DNA of 64,000 bases, taken from Callaeas wilsoni. Its lineage: Eukaryota; Chordata; Aves; Passeriformes; Callaeidae. Below are positions 25,323 to 37,800 of this stretch, one piece after another. The notes beneath the pieces were generated by a model. It saw only the letters and a list, made by a program, of their open reading frames with translations, was not told the origin of the DNA and searched no databases. The position numbers and the translations under genes are program-made. Numbering within the stretch: position 1 is the stretch's first letter; every line of letters begins with the position of its first letter. The DNA is taken from the NCBI GenBank assembly GCA_013398955.1, contig VWPU01011850.1, forward strand, positions 124,001-188,000, written 5' to 3'.

Positions 25323-28300
25323 GCAGTAGTAGTTGGAAGGTCAAGCGAGACCAAAGCAACAGGCTTTAAACTAAAATATTTTGACAAAAGTGAGACAGCA
25401 CAGTTCCAAAGGTAAAAGAGAAGATACCAGAGCAGGCAAGGAGAATGTGTCAGTGGCCCCTGCAGCAGCCTGGCTGAGTGAAATCCTGCCTCCATTGAAG
25501 GCAACAGCTACTCTGAATTCAAGGGTCAGGACTCAAAACTCCAGCCTCCTTCATGCAGCAGAAGGAAAAAGCAAAAGCTGCTGCTGCCCATCCAGTCCTC
25601 TGTGAACAGTAAAGAAAAAAACCAGGAAAGGCAGAGTGACTACCTGATAACACTTTTACCCTCATGTGTAGTTTAACTGAGGACAGAAATCACCCAGGTC
25701 CTTTTGCAGGCAGCCCTAAGAAGGGCTCCGGGGACACCTGGATCATGGGAGTGGGAGCAAACGAGCAGGACTGGGGCGTTGGTACTGGAAGGCACTGGGT
25801 GCAGCCTGCCTTGGCTTTGCCTGGCTGACAGGATGCCAGGCACACTTCCCTGAGCACCACATTCTGCACACACATGGCCTTGATTTGGTTGCATTAGTTC
25901 CACTACTCGCTCCCTTCAGAGCAACTCATAAAACAAACATAGCTTGGAGCCTGTGACACAGACACATGCGGTTTCTCTGCCCCTGATTTTGCCCCTATCC
26001 TGCTTTTCCTTTCTCCTCCACGCTCCTTTTTCCATGCTACTGTATCCAGTTCATGAGCAATTTTACCTCAACTGCGACTTAAGCAACCATTTTTCTTCCC
26101 CTGCTTCTGCTCGTCCATACAGCCCTTCACGCAGTGCAAGAGCTGTAATTGAATCTTTGGGCTCCAGTGGCATTTATGAGCTCCTACAGCTACTCTGTCA
26201 ACATCTGAGACACTGTCTGGACTTCCTCACGGAGCTGTAACCCTGTGTTCAACTGCAGTCGTGGCATTTATCATACATACAATCCACTTGCACAGCAGCA
26301 TCTCTTTTTTTTCACAGTAGAAAGAGCAACTTAAGCTAAAAACCACGGGCTCTGCTTTTTCTCACTTGAAGTAGCCAAGTCAGCAATAGCCTACATTTGG
26401 GGGTTTGATGGTTGATTAGTGATTTTGAGGGCCTCCCCCATTTCATATTGTAAAGACCAAAAAGGGGCACCCTCTTCAGCAAATGGATGCTCAGCACCTT
26501 CCAAAAGCTCAAAGGTGGCCCAGATTAATCATGCCAACAGTGAAGCTCCTCAAAACACTCATTATACTTGAAAAAAAGTTCTTTAAAAGCATATGGACAT
26601 CCGTAGCAAGAGTTAGCACAATTTTGATATGCATTCTTGTGTGTGTATGTGTGTATACAGTCATTAAAACAGATTTTGACCACTGAAGCTTTTTCTTCCA
26701 CTGCCGTGGATGACAGCTTAGAGCTCCCAGCAGGGCTCAGTTTCTGTCAGTCTCTTTGGCTGGGGTTACCTTTCCCCTTCCTTGTATTTCTCTCTGGATT
26801 GAAAGCACTGATGAAAATTTCTCTGTTTCGAGCCTGAATTTAGCAGACAAAAGGTATATGCTCTACATAACCCTCCATACAAAAGCCAGACTGATCTAGG
26901 CACTCAAACTGGCCAAAAAAATTAGAAACACATTTTATTTTATTTTTCCAATCAAACCAGCAGCAATTACGGAGCTTGTTTCCTGAGGGCTAACAATCTG
27001 CTGGGAGCATCAGCCCAGACTGCCAATAAATACTGCACAAATGCCCCAGGCCAAGGTTGTTATTGCTATTATAATAAATTGTTTCAATAAATAAAAAACA
27101 ATCTAGGCATTAACGCTGCCGGCTTCTTGTAATGGCTTCATGCATTCCGAAACCTCAGTGGGGAGGAAAATTTCAGAGGGCCCCCAGTAAAAGGTTCAGC
27201 ATTAAGCATGGCCAGACAAACAGTAGGAGCAATATCTTCTAGGGAATTTACAGTCAGCCCTACAGGCTGCCGAAATCCCCTGATAGAACAGAGGAAGCTC
27301 TCCAGGAGCCCCTTATTAATAAGGCTCAGGCCAAGCAGTCTAAAATTTGGAATGATCTCCCCTGGGTTGTATTTTGGAAGCCCTTGTTAATAACTTGGCA
27401 GCAAAGCTTTGCTTATGGAAGAAGAATAAAACAGGGATTTGTGGAGGTTTCCCTCCAACTGCTTCATCCTGAATGCAGTGACAAAACTGGGATAAGTCTC
27501 CTGTCCAAAAGGCGGCACTGGAAGAGCTCTGATACATTTTGAATGTTTAATATTTATATAACCACGAGGGACATTTCTGGTCTTGCTGATAGTCTGTGAC
27601 TGCAAAGATGGTTCCAGCTGTCACTGAGACTGGTGAAGTCTTTCCAAACACTCAGGCAGGTTTTGGAACAGGTCCACGACAAATAACAGGTCTGAGGTTT
27701 GTAGGCAGAGATTGCCTCTAATTAAAAACTTAATTCTGTAAAGAAAATCAGCTTTCAAATAAAGGGTGTCTCTCAGTCCTTTGCAAGACTGAACTCTAAA
27801 TAATATTTATCTGTTTGATCAGCTACTAATTTCATTCCTTGTTGACATTATTCACACTTTTTCCCTGTTTCTGAAGAAATAGGTTCTGGAAGCTGGGGTG
27901 AGACTGACACCTAACTGGCTTTGATACCTAACCATGACAGCTGCAAACCAAGACTCTTTTGCTTCCTGCTGTGCTGTGATTTTTACTATTCAGTTGTCCA
28001 TAGGAAGATTCCCAGCTCTTATATTGGAATATCAGTCCAAAATATGGTAGAAATGAGCACAGAGGCTTTTGCTAATACTGGCACTTCTCTGTGCACTGCA
28101 AGACTCTGCATGTGTGAGTGACTGCGTCTGCAGACTCTTCGCCTACAGCTGCCCACCCAAAACTGCCATTTTGTGCAGAAAAAGTGAACACCATTGAGCA
28201 CAGAAGGGATTCCACTATTTGTGGATGCTCTCCCCAGGCTAGAAAACACCCCACTGCCAGCAGAGAGGCAAGGCAGTAAGGAGAATCATCCTTTCAAGCC

Positions 28301-29019
28301 TGCACTTTCCCTATGAAAGAGCAAAAACCCACAGCTTCATTTTCCTGCAGTGGATCTGAAGGTATCCACCACCCTCTGCCTCAAGAGAAAAAACATTTTT
28401 TTATATTGCCCCTGCCTATTTACAATTTTCTTTTGCAAACTCCTGTTTGGAGACAACTCATCAGCATGGGGAAGCCCTGAATGCAGCACTTTGAGTCTGC
28501 AGAGAGCACCTGAGGGATGTCTTCAGTGTCATGGAACAGAGCAGTTCTTGCACTACTGTTTCTCTTTGGCACCAGGGCTGTGGTCAGGAGCAGTGGGAAG
28601 ATGTGTGACCCAGAACCAGCCCTCCCTGGCTGCTCAATACTCTGCCTTTCCTGAGCCACTATAATGGATCTTCTATGGACATCAGCTGTGGCTTGAGCTG
28701 CCTTCAGGGCCCCAAACTCAGGCAGGCACAAAAAAAATCCAACTGCTCTGCTGTTCAAAGTCTGCAATATGAAGAGAGATGGCTCTGCAGTGCTCTAGGT
28801 TTATGCAAATTATATTTGTGCCCTGTGACACCATTTGTCTTTGAAGTCATAAGCTAAAACCTCTCCATACTCACATATAACGAAATAAATCATGACAAAT
28901 CCATCATTTCCAGTAAAAGCAGAGGCTAAATTACATGCAGCAGATAAAGATGGTTTTGGACATCTGCTGTTTCAATCCATGGGTCAGTCATCAATGTCAC
29001 TGAGACAAAAACCCATCTA

Positions 29020-29100
29020 ACAGCCATGGTGAGGAACATGGGAATCAGATGATCTTTAAGGTTTCTTCCAACCCAAAACATTCTATGGTTCCGTGATACA
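29020..29100 (+). mobile_element. CR1 LINE, very short 3' end
   Basis: Reads agatgatctttaaggtttct, tccaacccaaaacattctatgg and ttccgtgata, the CR1 3' end with degenerate terminal octamers. Confidence 0.83.
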
Positions 29101-30027
29101 TTGGAAAACATAAGCAACCAAGTCCTGAACTCAGCACGTGAAACCAAAGTTTTGAGGTCTGAGTTTACCTATTTGACATCCAGTGGATGTGAACACAATG
29201 CAAGGAGACCACATCAAGAGAGGTCAGACAAATCCCACAGCAGCAGGACAGTTAAAGTTGTTTGTGCTGCAGTAAAATCTGGAGGCTCCTGCCAAGGATG
29301 ACACCTCGTGACAGGAATGAATCAAGACCTTGTGCCCTAAAACCAACGTAGAGTCAAATAGCTCTGCTGTGGTCAATGGAAGCAAAGTCCATGGAGCATT
29401 GTCAGCAGCCCTGAATCACTGTCTCAACTGTCCTGGACCATTCATCCTACAGCTTTCTCTGCCCATTACTGTTCAGATGGGGAACACAATATTAACAGCA
29501 TTTTGTTTCACAGTAGGGATGGGAAGGTAGGTATTTTCATGTAAAAAAATGGTAGCTGTATGTAAGAGGGCAGAAGTGGGATAGAGAGAAGACTCCTTTA
29601 AGCTGATTTTTCTAACTTTTCTTTGGAGAAACCCATGCAAGAAAACAAGTCTATCCTACTCAGCTATCTTCTGTGAAGAACACTACTAATTCCATTTAAT
29701 CTGCCTTACTCTTAGGGGTGTCAGGAAAAGATGGATCCTGATACCACCACTGGATGTGTAGAAGAGCAGAAATTTAACATTCATGGTTCTTATAGAAGAA
29801 CCCTTCACTAAATAATACGCAGAAACACTCTCACTAATCTACTCAGTGATTCCAAAGTGCAAAGCCCAAGTTAGCTGCTTCAGATCCAAACACCCGGATT
29901 AGCAGCATGGTGGCATCTCAGTGCAAGAGCACTGCACCAAGACTGCACTACTGTTTAATGAATTAGCAAGACTGAATTAGCAAGGAGACATGAAAAAGTA
30001 GCTCACAAATACTGGAGCTTTAGTTAA

Positions 30028-30210
30028 TATAGCCTTGAACATTTCCAGGGATGGGGCAGCCACAACCTCTCTGGGCCACCTGTGACAGTGTCTCACCATC
30101 CTCACAGTAAAGAATTTCTATCTAATGTCTAATCTAAACCCATTCTCTTTCAGTTTAAAGGCATTCCTCCTGGTTCTGTCACTTTTCTTTCACCTTTCAA
30201 AGTGATTTTT
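30028..30210 (-). mobile_element. CR1 LINE, internal 3' fragment
   Basis: On the plus strand it reads agccttgaacatttccaggg, atggggcagccacaacctct, ctgggccacctgtgacagtg and ctaatctaaaccc, the reverse complement of CR1, but the terminal 80 bases with the octamer repeat are missing. Confidence 0.9.
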
Positions 30211-30732
30211 TTTAGAAGACTGCTCCCCTGTTACTTGAAAGATACATGTGGGTGAAAGATAAACTGTGATCCAAGGAAATCTTACTCTAAACTAGATTTA
30301 AATATACAATTAAGTAGACTCTCAAGTTACTTCATCTTCACACTTCTACTGAAGATAAGCCAAATTCTCTCAAGCAGTGTAAAGATTTGAGTGCTGCTTA
30401 TTTTCCAAATTGCAGGACAACAAACTTGCCTCCCTCATGAGCCAGGCTTTGATCTCCAGGAAAATGAAGCATTAGGAATAATACCACATGTAAGATTACA
30501 TTGTATTTAATTCCAGATGAGAGCAAACCCAGTGGAAAGCAGTGCACAATAAAAACTCTGTTATACACTGTCTGCTAGAGCTGCCCTGGTCAGGCCTTTC
30601 AAGGGAGAATTTGCTGAGAGAAGAATGAAATACACAAGCAGTTCAGAGGCAGATTTAGCCCCAGGTGGCTGTGAAAGGAGGGTCTGCAAAAAGCCTGGAG
30701 GAGCCCAGGGAGATGTGAGCTACCAGACGTAC

Positions 30733-30909
30733 CTGTGATGAAGGCATAGGCTGCCAGGAGGTTGCTGAGCAGGGCCATCTCCGTGCTGACACCCACGGGC
30801 TCCATGCTGCTGCTGCTGCCGGGCGCCGGCGGCTGTGTCTCATCCACAGGGAGCAGGAGGGGGGTGTTGTCTACAGGGTAGAAAGTGGCCGACCTCCCTT
30901 TCTTCTTCT
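30733..30909 (-). CDS. EVA1A: EVA1A penultimate coding exon, with start codons of the short form and an upstream in-frame extension
   Basis: The 3' half encodes EMALLSNLLAAYAFIT, which matches the N-terminal part of human EVA1A, and ends at a strong donor (ACAG/GTACGT; GT at 30732-30731). Its final base joins the last exon to form GAA AAC CCC GAG, giving ENPER. Two in-frame ATGs exist: 30805-30803 (MEPVG, A at -3 and G at +4), giving a 147-residue protein, and 30778-30776, giving 138; the human protein is 152. Upstream of these ATGs the frame stays open through TFYPVDNTPLLLPVDETQ to an acceptor at 30910-30912, so the exon can also be internal to a longer product. The first two bases (AG) complete a Glu codon with the last base of the exon at 34662. 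A second acceptor AG three bases upstream would add one Ala in frame. Exon identity is firm; coding use of the part before the first ATG is inferred. Confidence 0.9.
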
Positions 30910-33900
30910 CTGCTTTGACACAGAAAGGGAATGAGGAATGTAGAACGTGACCCAGCCCTATCCTGCCTTATCCCCACCAGGTCAGCATCTGTGTTCAGAA
31001 ATCTGGAGCGGCTCGACAGGGAGCTACCCAAATTTAGCCGTTTTTGAGGGGTAACTAAACCTTCTCAAGCAGCTTCAGCTGAGCACATACCCCATCTGCA
31101 TCCAGGCATCATCATCTCTCCCCCATCTCGTGCTCTTTCATGTCACCACGTAGACACACCCACCTATGCTACAGCAAATATATAATCGGGTTTCTTTTCT
31201 CTTATGTAAATCAAAGGAGCCTTTATCAACAGCGGGTTCAGCTAAGCTTGTAAGGAGGACTGGAAAACACAGGCAGAGCCCACAACCCTCTGCTGGTGTG
31301 GTGCTGTAGTGATCCATCCACACCTGGCAAACAGACGTGCTTTCTCTCCAGCCTTCGCGGGGAAGGGCAGACCTGAGTTTATGACTTCCTTCAGAAGCCT
31401 GCTCGTATTGTGTTTCACCCAGACACCATTTCCCCTCTGGAGAGGTGAGTGAACATGGGTTAATGATTTGATTTTATTTGTTGAAGACTGGAGCTAAGGA
31501 GGCAGTTCATTCCAGGAGGCTCAAAGGGACCCTTTCAGACCTTATCAGCTCGCTGTTGAGGGCTCCCCACACCCTGATCTGCAGGCAGACACCCCCACTA
31601 CTCACAAAACAGTAATTGTTTTCAACACAGGAAAAAGTCAGTGCACAGGATCCAGCTCCATCATCCATGTGAGTTTTTAACTGTAGTTATCACAGATATT
31701 CAGGCTCCCTTCCCTGCGTGTCTAGTTCTGGCCAAAAGCAAGCATCACTCTGTAAAATCACAGACTTGCACCTGGCTTCCACTTATCTGCAGGTATTAAA
31801 TTTAGGATACTGCCAGCTCCATCTCCAATGATGCCATCAGTGCCATGCAAGCAAAGGCATTCTGTCAGGAGTCATGATGTGAGATGGTCTTTGTTCCTTG
31901 GCTGCCTGATCCATCTCCTTCCTTTCCCTGCAAACCCAGCAGCATGAGACATCACGTTCAGCTTCCCGCTGTGGGTGCCAGGAAGCAGCTCAGCCCAAGG
32001 AAGCAGTAACAGAAAGTGAGGGGTGTCAAAGAGAACAGGTAATACTGGATGGAGAGGGACTGAGGGCAGGAATGTGCATGCAGTGATGCCAGCTCCTAAT
32101 CTGCCTTGAGGAGAACCAGGGGGGGATGGATGTCCAGGTGTCACTGTGAGGCATCAGCCCCAAGGAATGTGGGCACAGCTGTACCTCTGCCACTGAATAG
32201 CTGCATGGCCTTGGGAAAGCCATATGTTCAAGGCTACCACGGTGTTAATGGCTGGCCTTCAAGCAAAGTGTTTAAACACAAGTGCTTGGGTGTCATATCC
32301 CAAAGGGTAAAATGTCCCAAGAGCCTCTTTCTTCAGGAGAATAGAGATCACTGGAGATCTCTTGTGCAAATGGGACACAGAAGGTCCAAGGGCACATTCA
32401 GCAGGAAATCAATAGCAACATTTCAAGTTTTTTTAATTCTGTATTTTTTAAATTCGGATAACATCCCCTCTAATCTCTCCTTTATTCTCCCTGTCTGGTA
32501 AATCTGCCTGTACAAGTGTTTGAATTTTTCCCTACCACTCCCTGCTCCAAAGAAATGCATGGAAGCGGGGTAAATATTTCATTTCTAAAAACTTAACCTG
32601 AAACTTGGATATTTCAGAGCATCTCAAGTAGCACCATGCATCTAAACTAAGGCAAGAGAATCCAGCTATTAGCTGATGAATAGCAGAGGGTCATTCAGCT
32701 CTCCCCACAGCAGACACTTAAAGCTTGGTGTATTTGCTCATACACAGACATCTAAGACACCCCAGGGTCAGGAGGACATCCATGCAGAGATGGCAGGTAT
32801 GAGAAGGGATGTAGGGGAAATGCTCACCCTTCTAGAAGCTAGGTGAACACCCCAGGTCATCACAAATGATACATTTATATGGGGGTAACTGAATCCTGCC
32901 TGAGATGTCTCCTGGCTGAGGTCTGGCTCTGACCTAGTTTATGTAAAATCCCGTCACAATCGAGGAAGATGAAGGGCACCACCAGGATATAATCTCATAC
33001 CTATTTCATATGTCAGATGGACACCACCTATGTTGGGTGTGGAGCAGCCCTTGTAAACCATGTGCAACAACAGTGTCTTTAGGAGACAGAGTAAGGGATA
33101 ACTCCTCTGGAGATGTGAGATGTAAGAAGAATCCTTTATTTATTTTCACTTCTAACTTGTCCAAAGAACAGATGCAATCAAACACATTTTTAAATGAATG
33201 CTCGTCTGCACACACTAAACTCCAGCAAAGAGCACCACAAAACCACAGAACTGGTTTTATCACTGGCAGGACGGTACAAGCACAGACATGGAAGACAGAA
33301 AACGACTGGACTTACGCAGGAGGGAAAAAACAAACACACACAATTTCACAAGGGCCATGTGTTGTTATGTGTGGTTCTGTGTGGTTCCCTGGTCTGCCAT
33401 TCATGTCAGGATCATACTAAAAGATATTCCCTTTCCTCCTTGCTAGCTTTGAAGACTTGTCAATGCCTAATCAGCTCACTACTACTGGTTTTCTCCTCAC
33501 CGCCCTTTCTTAGCTGTTTCCAGTCACTTGAATTGGAAACTCTGTGAGTTTACACCAAAGCTGAACAAAATTCTTTCAGCCAGCAGTAAATTTGCCCAAC
33601 ACCGCAGTATAAGCACAGGAGAGGTTATTCATGATACCAGGCTGACGTTAGCAAATAGTTTTAATAAAGGAATAAAGCAGGAAGGGAGATTACAGAAATT
33701 TCAAAGTATTTTCTTTTGTTATTTTTGAAACATTCTTCTAGCTTTTAATTTCAAAAGGACATCTTTGTTTGAAAAGTGCATATTTTGAAAGTGAATGAAT
33801 AAACTATGTGAAAACTAAACAAAAGGTGTCCTTCATAGAAGTAAAATGTTTAGATGAGTGGAAATGAGTTCAGGATATTTTTCCTTGCTTAAAGGAATCT

Positions 33901-34661
33901 CCAGGATCACAATACTTATTTGGGGCTAGCTCAAAACTCTTTTCCTTGACAGTTTTTCACTAAGGCCTCCAAACAGACAAACCTGTTATTGCCAGTTCTT
34001 ATTTATTTGTGAATTGACTATCCAAGCTGTGGATTAACTTTGCCAGGAGCGTAGACAGAGACAAGCTCTGCCCATACCCAGCCTCAAGCTGAATCTCTGG
34101 GAGCACAGACTGGGATTTTCAGTAGTATCATAAACCATCTCCTGCATGTTGGGAAACAACACAAAACCACCGAGGAACCCAACACGTGCTCACCTGTGCT
34201 TTTCCTTTATTCATACACCACCCCTTCCTCCTACTCACCTATCCCTAGAGATGGCTAAGATTTGACTTCATGCATATCTCTTCACTTTGCATTTTATGAA
34301 AATAGCATGTATTTCAAAGTTCAATTGAAAACTTCTCTGTCCCCCATGAGGCAGATCTACTGTCTCTGCCCTGTTTTTTTTTCTCTGCCACTGTATTAGA
34401 CAGGTCTGGAAGGTATTTCTGTGATGAGTTTGGACATGCATGGCCATGACTGCTATTCCAAGAAATCCAGTGTTTCTTGAACAGTTTCACAGTTCACTTT
34501 AGCCTGTCACTGGTCACATCTTGAAGCTGTCACAGCCCTTTTCTGACGGTGACATGGCTGGGATTTAGGAACAATACAGAAATCCAGAAAGGGGGAGATG
34601 GAAAGGAACAGGTACCACAACACCGTTAGGTTAGAGCCAATGTCAAAACGGTCACAGCTAC
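30910..34661 (-). other. Putative EVA1A intron between long-form exon and start-codon exon (3.75 kb)
   Basis: This is bounded by GTAGCT at 34661 and the NAGNAG acceptor at 30910-30915, in phase 1. If the short form has its own promoter and 5' UTR, they could lie here or further upstream, but I see no CpG island or TATA box that decides this. No transposon is recognisable in it. Confidence 0.6.
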
Positions 34662-34826
34662 CTGGGAGAGCTCGCTCTATGTTGGAAGGAGAGACATCAG
34701 AAAGGAACACGCCGTCACCTATAACATTGGGGTCAAACACTCTTGGCTGCAGCGGAAAATGTGGCTTCTGATATCCTTGGTGATTGGTTGGTCTTGCCTG
34801 AGTTTCATGCAGAAGCTTCTTGGGAA
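34662..34826 (-). CDS. EVA1A: Putative upstream coding exon of a long EVA1A form (extracellular linker)
   Basis: This 165-base stretch is open on the minus strand, preceded by a polypyrimidine tract and acceptor (tacctttctttcag) and followed by a donor (CCCAG/GTAGCT). It holds 2 bases, 54 codons and 1 base, so both ends are phase 1, and it splices in frame to the exon at 30733-30909. The product begins with a split codon and PKKLLHETQ and contains PRVFDPNVIGDGVFLSDVSP. In EVA1C, the paralogue with two SUEL-type lectin domains, the residues just after the second lectin domain read CVPKNIL and are followed by an FDP motif in the linker before the membrane span; the order and spacing are similar. 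I infer a membrane-proximal ectodomain linker. Because it starts mid-codon, at least one more coding exon should lie upstream. Human EVA1A, as usually described, lacks this part. Confidence 0.72.
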
Positions 34827-37800
34827 CTGAAAGAAAGGTACAAGAAGAACATAGTTGTTAGACTGAGTTATTTCAGCTGGTCAGAATGAGAATTGTCACA
34901 TTATGCTACAGGCTCAGCTGACAGTTAATTATACCAGCCCAAACAGACACTCGTTTTCCACTGTGATGAATGCTCTCCAAGTGCCAGCAGAGAGGCATTC
35001 AACGAGAGAATGCTGGAAACTATAAAGTGATTAAGATACTGTTTATTTACAATTAAGCCTTGAGACTAGGCTAAGGATCAGATTCAGACGTTCTATTTAG
35101 ACACTCATCTTAGGAACTGAAATAGAGCCTAGTAAGCCAGGCTTTGGCCTCAGCTCTAGGTTCAGAGTACTCCAGTTAGAGCTCTCTGTTCCTACCACGA
35201 CAGCAGGCTGGACAGGATGCCCTATAGCAATGGGGGCTATAGCTATGCCTGAAATCCTGCCTCTCTCCAGCCATCAAGTTGCTGGCTCAAGACTGAACAT
35301 CAGAAGTTTCTGTCCACTCCAGATTCACAAAACCAGACTCTAGAGGATGCTGTATACTTGAAATCATAAAGTTTAAATCATCCACCACAAAAATAAATTC
35401 CTGCTGTATAAAACCCTCCCGACCCTGTGAGATCCAAAATACACTGTTTCCCATTGGGTTTTAGGCTGTAAGTAAGATAGGAAAGGCCCTTTCTCCATTC
35501 CCACCATCCTGAAGAACATGAAGACTCAGCTAATCCCTACTGCTCTCTGTGTTTTGTCAGCCACAGAATGAGCAATATGCAGGTGAAATGATGGGTTAAT
35601 ATGTGACAGATTTTTTGGACGTCTGCGGTCTCTTCTTTGGACCAAAGTATGCCCTAATAATAGGAGTATTTTCTCCTCCTTGATGTTACATGGCCAGTTC
35701 TTCAGCTGTACAGCCAGGTGTAGAAATCAAAGCTGGTGTAGCTACCTCAGTGTACACCCACTGAAGGTGAATCCACACAGTAAATTCACTAATTTGCCCT
35801 GTAGGGACAAAGAATGAAGTAATCTACAGAGCTGAACCAGTTCTCTGCCTCAGTCACAGCCAACACCTGAGGCTACTTCAAAGCAAAGTGCTTCTCCATA
35901 CAAAGAGAAGAAACATATACACAGGTCATTCGCTTCAGAAAGTAGAGGAATCAAGTGATGAAAGACAAAAATAAATTAAAACTCTCATGGGAGAAAGATT
36001 TATTTTCCCTGTCAGTGACTATACATTAATGCATAGCAGACAACCAAGACTTTAGTGTGCTTAAGACACAGACTGTTGAGCACTAGGCACAAGTTCAGTC
36101 AATCCACATGAGCTTCAAGAGAAGATTTCTGGGATGCTCATTTCCCCTTTCTTCAAGTGTAACACCACCCTCCTCTCTCATTCCAAGCAGGCTGCCACTT
36201 CCCAGTGCCTCAGTTTCCCCAGGGCTCCACTTGGGATCGTGTTATCTCTCATCTCCACCCTTCACAGGGGCGTGAAGAAGCGCAATTAAAAATGCAAAGC
36301 ACTTTGAGATGCTTGGCAGAAGCTTGAAGGAGGACTTGGAAAGAGGGCAACTCTGGATCAAAAAGGAAATTCCTGCCTGCCCCCTACAGCTAATCAGCTG
36401 CCAGACTGGAACAGGAGATTTAATCACATCCATTAAATTTGCCTGCATCACCCACCACATTACTAGTGGGTGAAGTGATCCAACCACCTTGTTTACATTG
36501 TGTTCGACTTACTGTCTTTGCTGAGGCAAAGAAAATTGTAGCTAGATTTACAGACTGACCTCTCGTATTAGGCTGCCAGGACATCAGCGCTGAAGTTCTT
36601 GCATTATTAGTAGAGTCATGCTAGGTCAGGAAACAGAAAACCCCTCAGCTCCTGAATATCAAAGAGCTGGCACAGCGGTTTCTAGCGAAACCTGAACTGG
36701 CAACAGTTGGAAGACAGCAAAAAAAACACATCTCCTGGTAGGAACCAGACAGGAATGAGGGGGACACCTGTGCCAGGGAAATATCAGAAAGTCTGCAGAG
36801 GAGGTGGGTAGAACAGAGATTATCCTGCAAACCATAGCTAGGGAGAACTGCTGTTCTGGGTGCCTAATTTGAGGCACCCAAAAGGATGCAGAGGGCATAG
36901 GGTTTGGCACCCTCCAAAAATAAAGAGTCCTATTGCTGTATCTCAGACTGAGGACCTGATAAGCATTTAAAAGACACAAGACATTTTCCTTTATACACTT
37001 TTCACCCAAACTGTATCCCAATAACCTGTAGATGGTCATTCAGTGAAGAAAATGAAGCAAAAGGCTTTCATGTTTCAGACTTCCTCTTCTTCATAAACAT
37101 CTCCTTTACCTCTCAGCATTCATGACCATCTCCAGGGCACAAGGCAGGCTGGGTGGACCTGCATTTTTCATGGAAAAAGTGACACTACCAGACACACATT
37201 TGAGTGAAGTAGGGGAAAGAAATACCATTATTTTCTAAGCGCGCCCAAAGAACTGAGATATGGCTTTTCCATCTTGGCATCTGTGCCACCATCACTTGAA
37301 TGCTACCTACAGGATCATGGGAGGAGTCAGGTAAAGCAAAACATTGCTAAATCAGTCAGCAACTAGTCAGCGGCATCCCAAGGAAGAGCAGAGATGAAGA
37401 AGTATTCAAGGAGAAGCACTGAGAGAATTATGGTCACAGCACCATATGGAGTAGGGCTGTGCTGTGATCTCTTTGGGATGGCTGAGGAAGTAAGAACACT
37501 ATCAAGTAGTCATTTGGTGCCTTAAAACAGAGGTGGCTGTGAGGACAGATTCCCAAAAGCAGGCATGTACATAACATTTGTGGTTAACATACACTTTGAT
37601 ACTTTCAAAAATCCCAAGAGGTGCTTTTCTTCACTTTAGCAACTAGATCCCTTTAAAACTCTGGAAGCAACTTAGTGAAGCACAGGATGTCTACAGCACA
37701 TAACCTTGGACTTTTCCATTTCAAGGAATCATTTTTCTCTGTGGACTCCATAAACATCTAGAGTACATTTTGCCAGGAAAGGCCCATCTTTGCAAAGAGT

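Larger units (their letters stand above)
23657..30732 (-). other. EVA1A last intron (7.1 kb)
   Basis: This is bounded by GTACGT at 30732 and ctccttgcag ending at 23657, in phase 1. It contains short CR1 3' ends at 24803, 25240 and 29020, a truncated minus-strand CR1 at 30028, a T-rich tract at 24321-24353 and an AT-rich block around 26.9-27.1 kb. I see no further exon. Confidence 0.85.

Noticed and set aside
34370..34420. Minus-strand KYLPDLSN as a piece of a lectin domain (K-Y-L motif)
   Set aside because: It lies 3' of the linker exon, lacks V-x-Y-x-C after KYL and runs into a lysine-rich poly-T complement.
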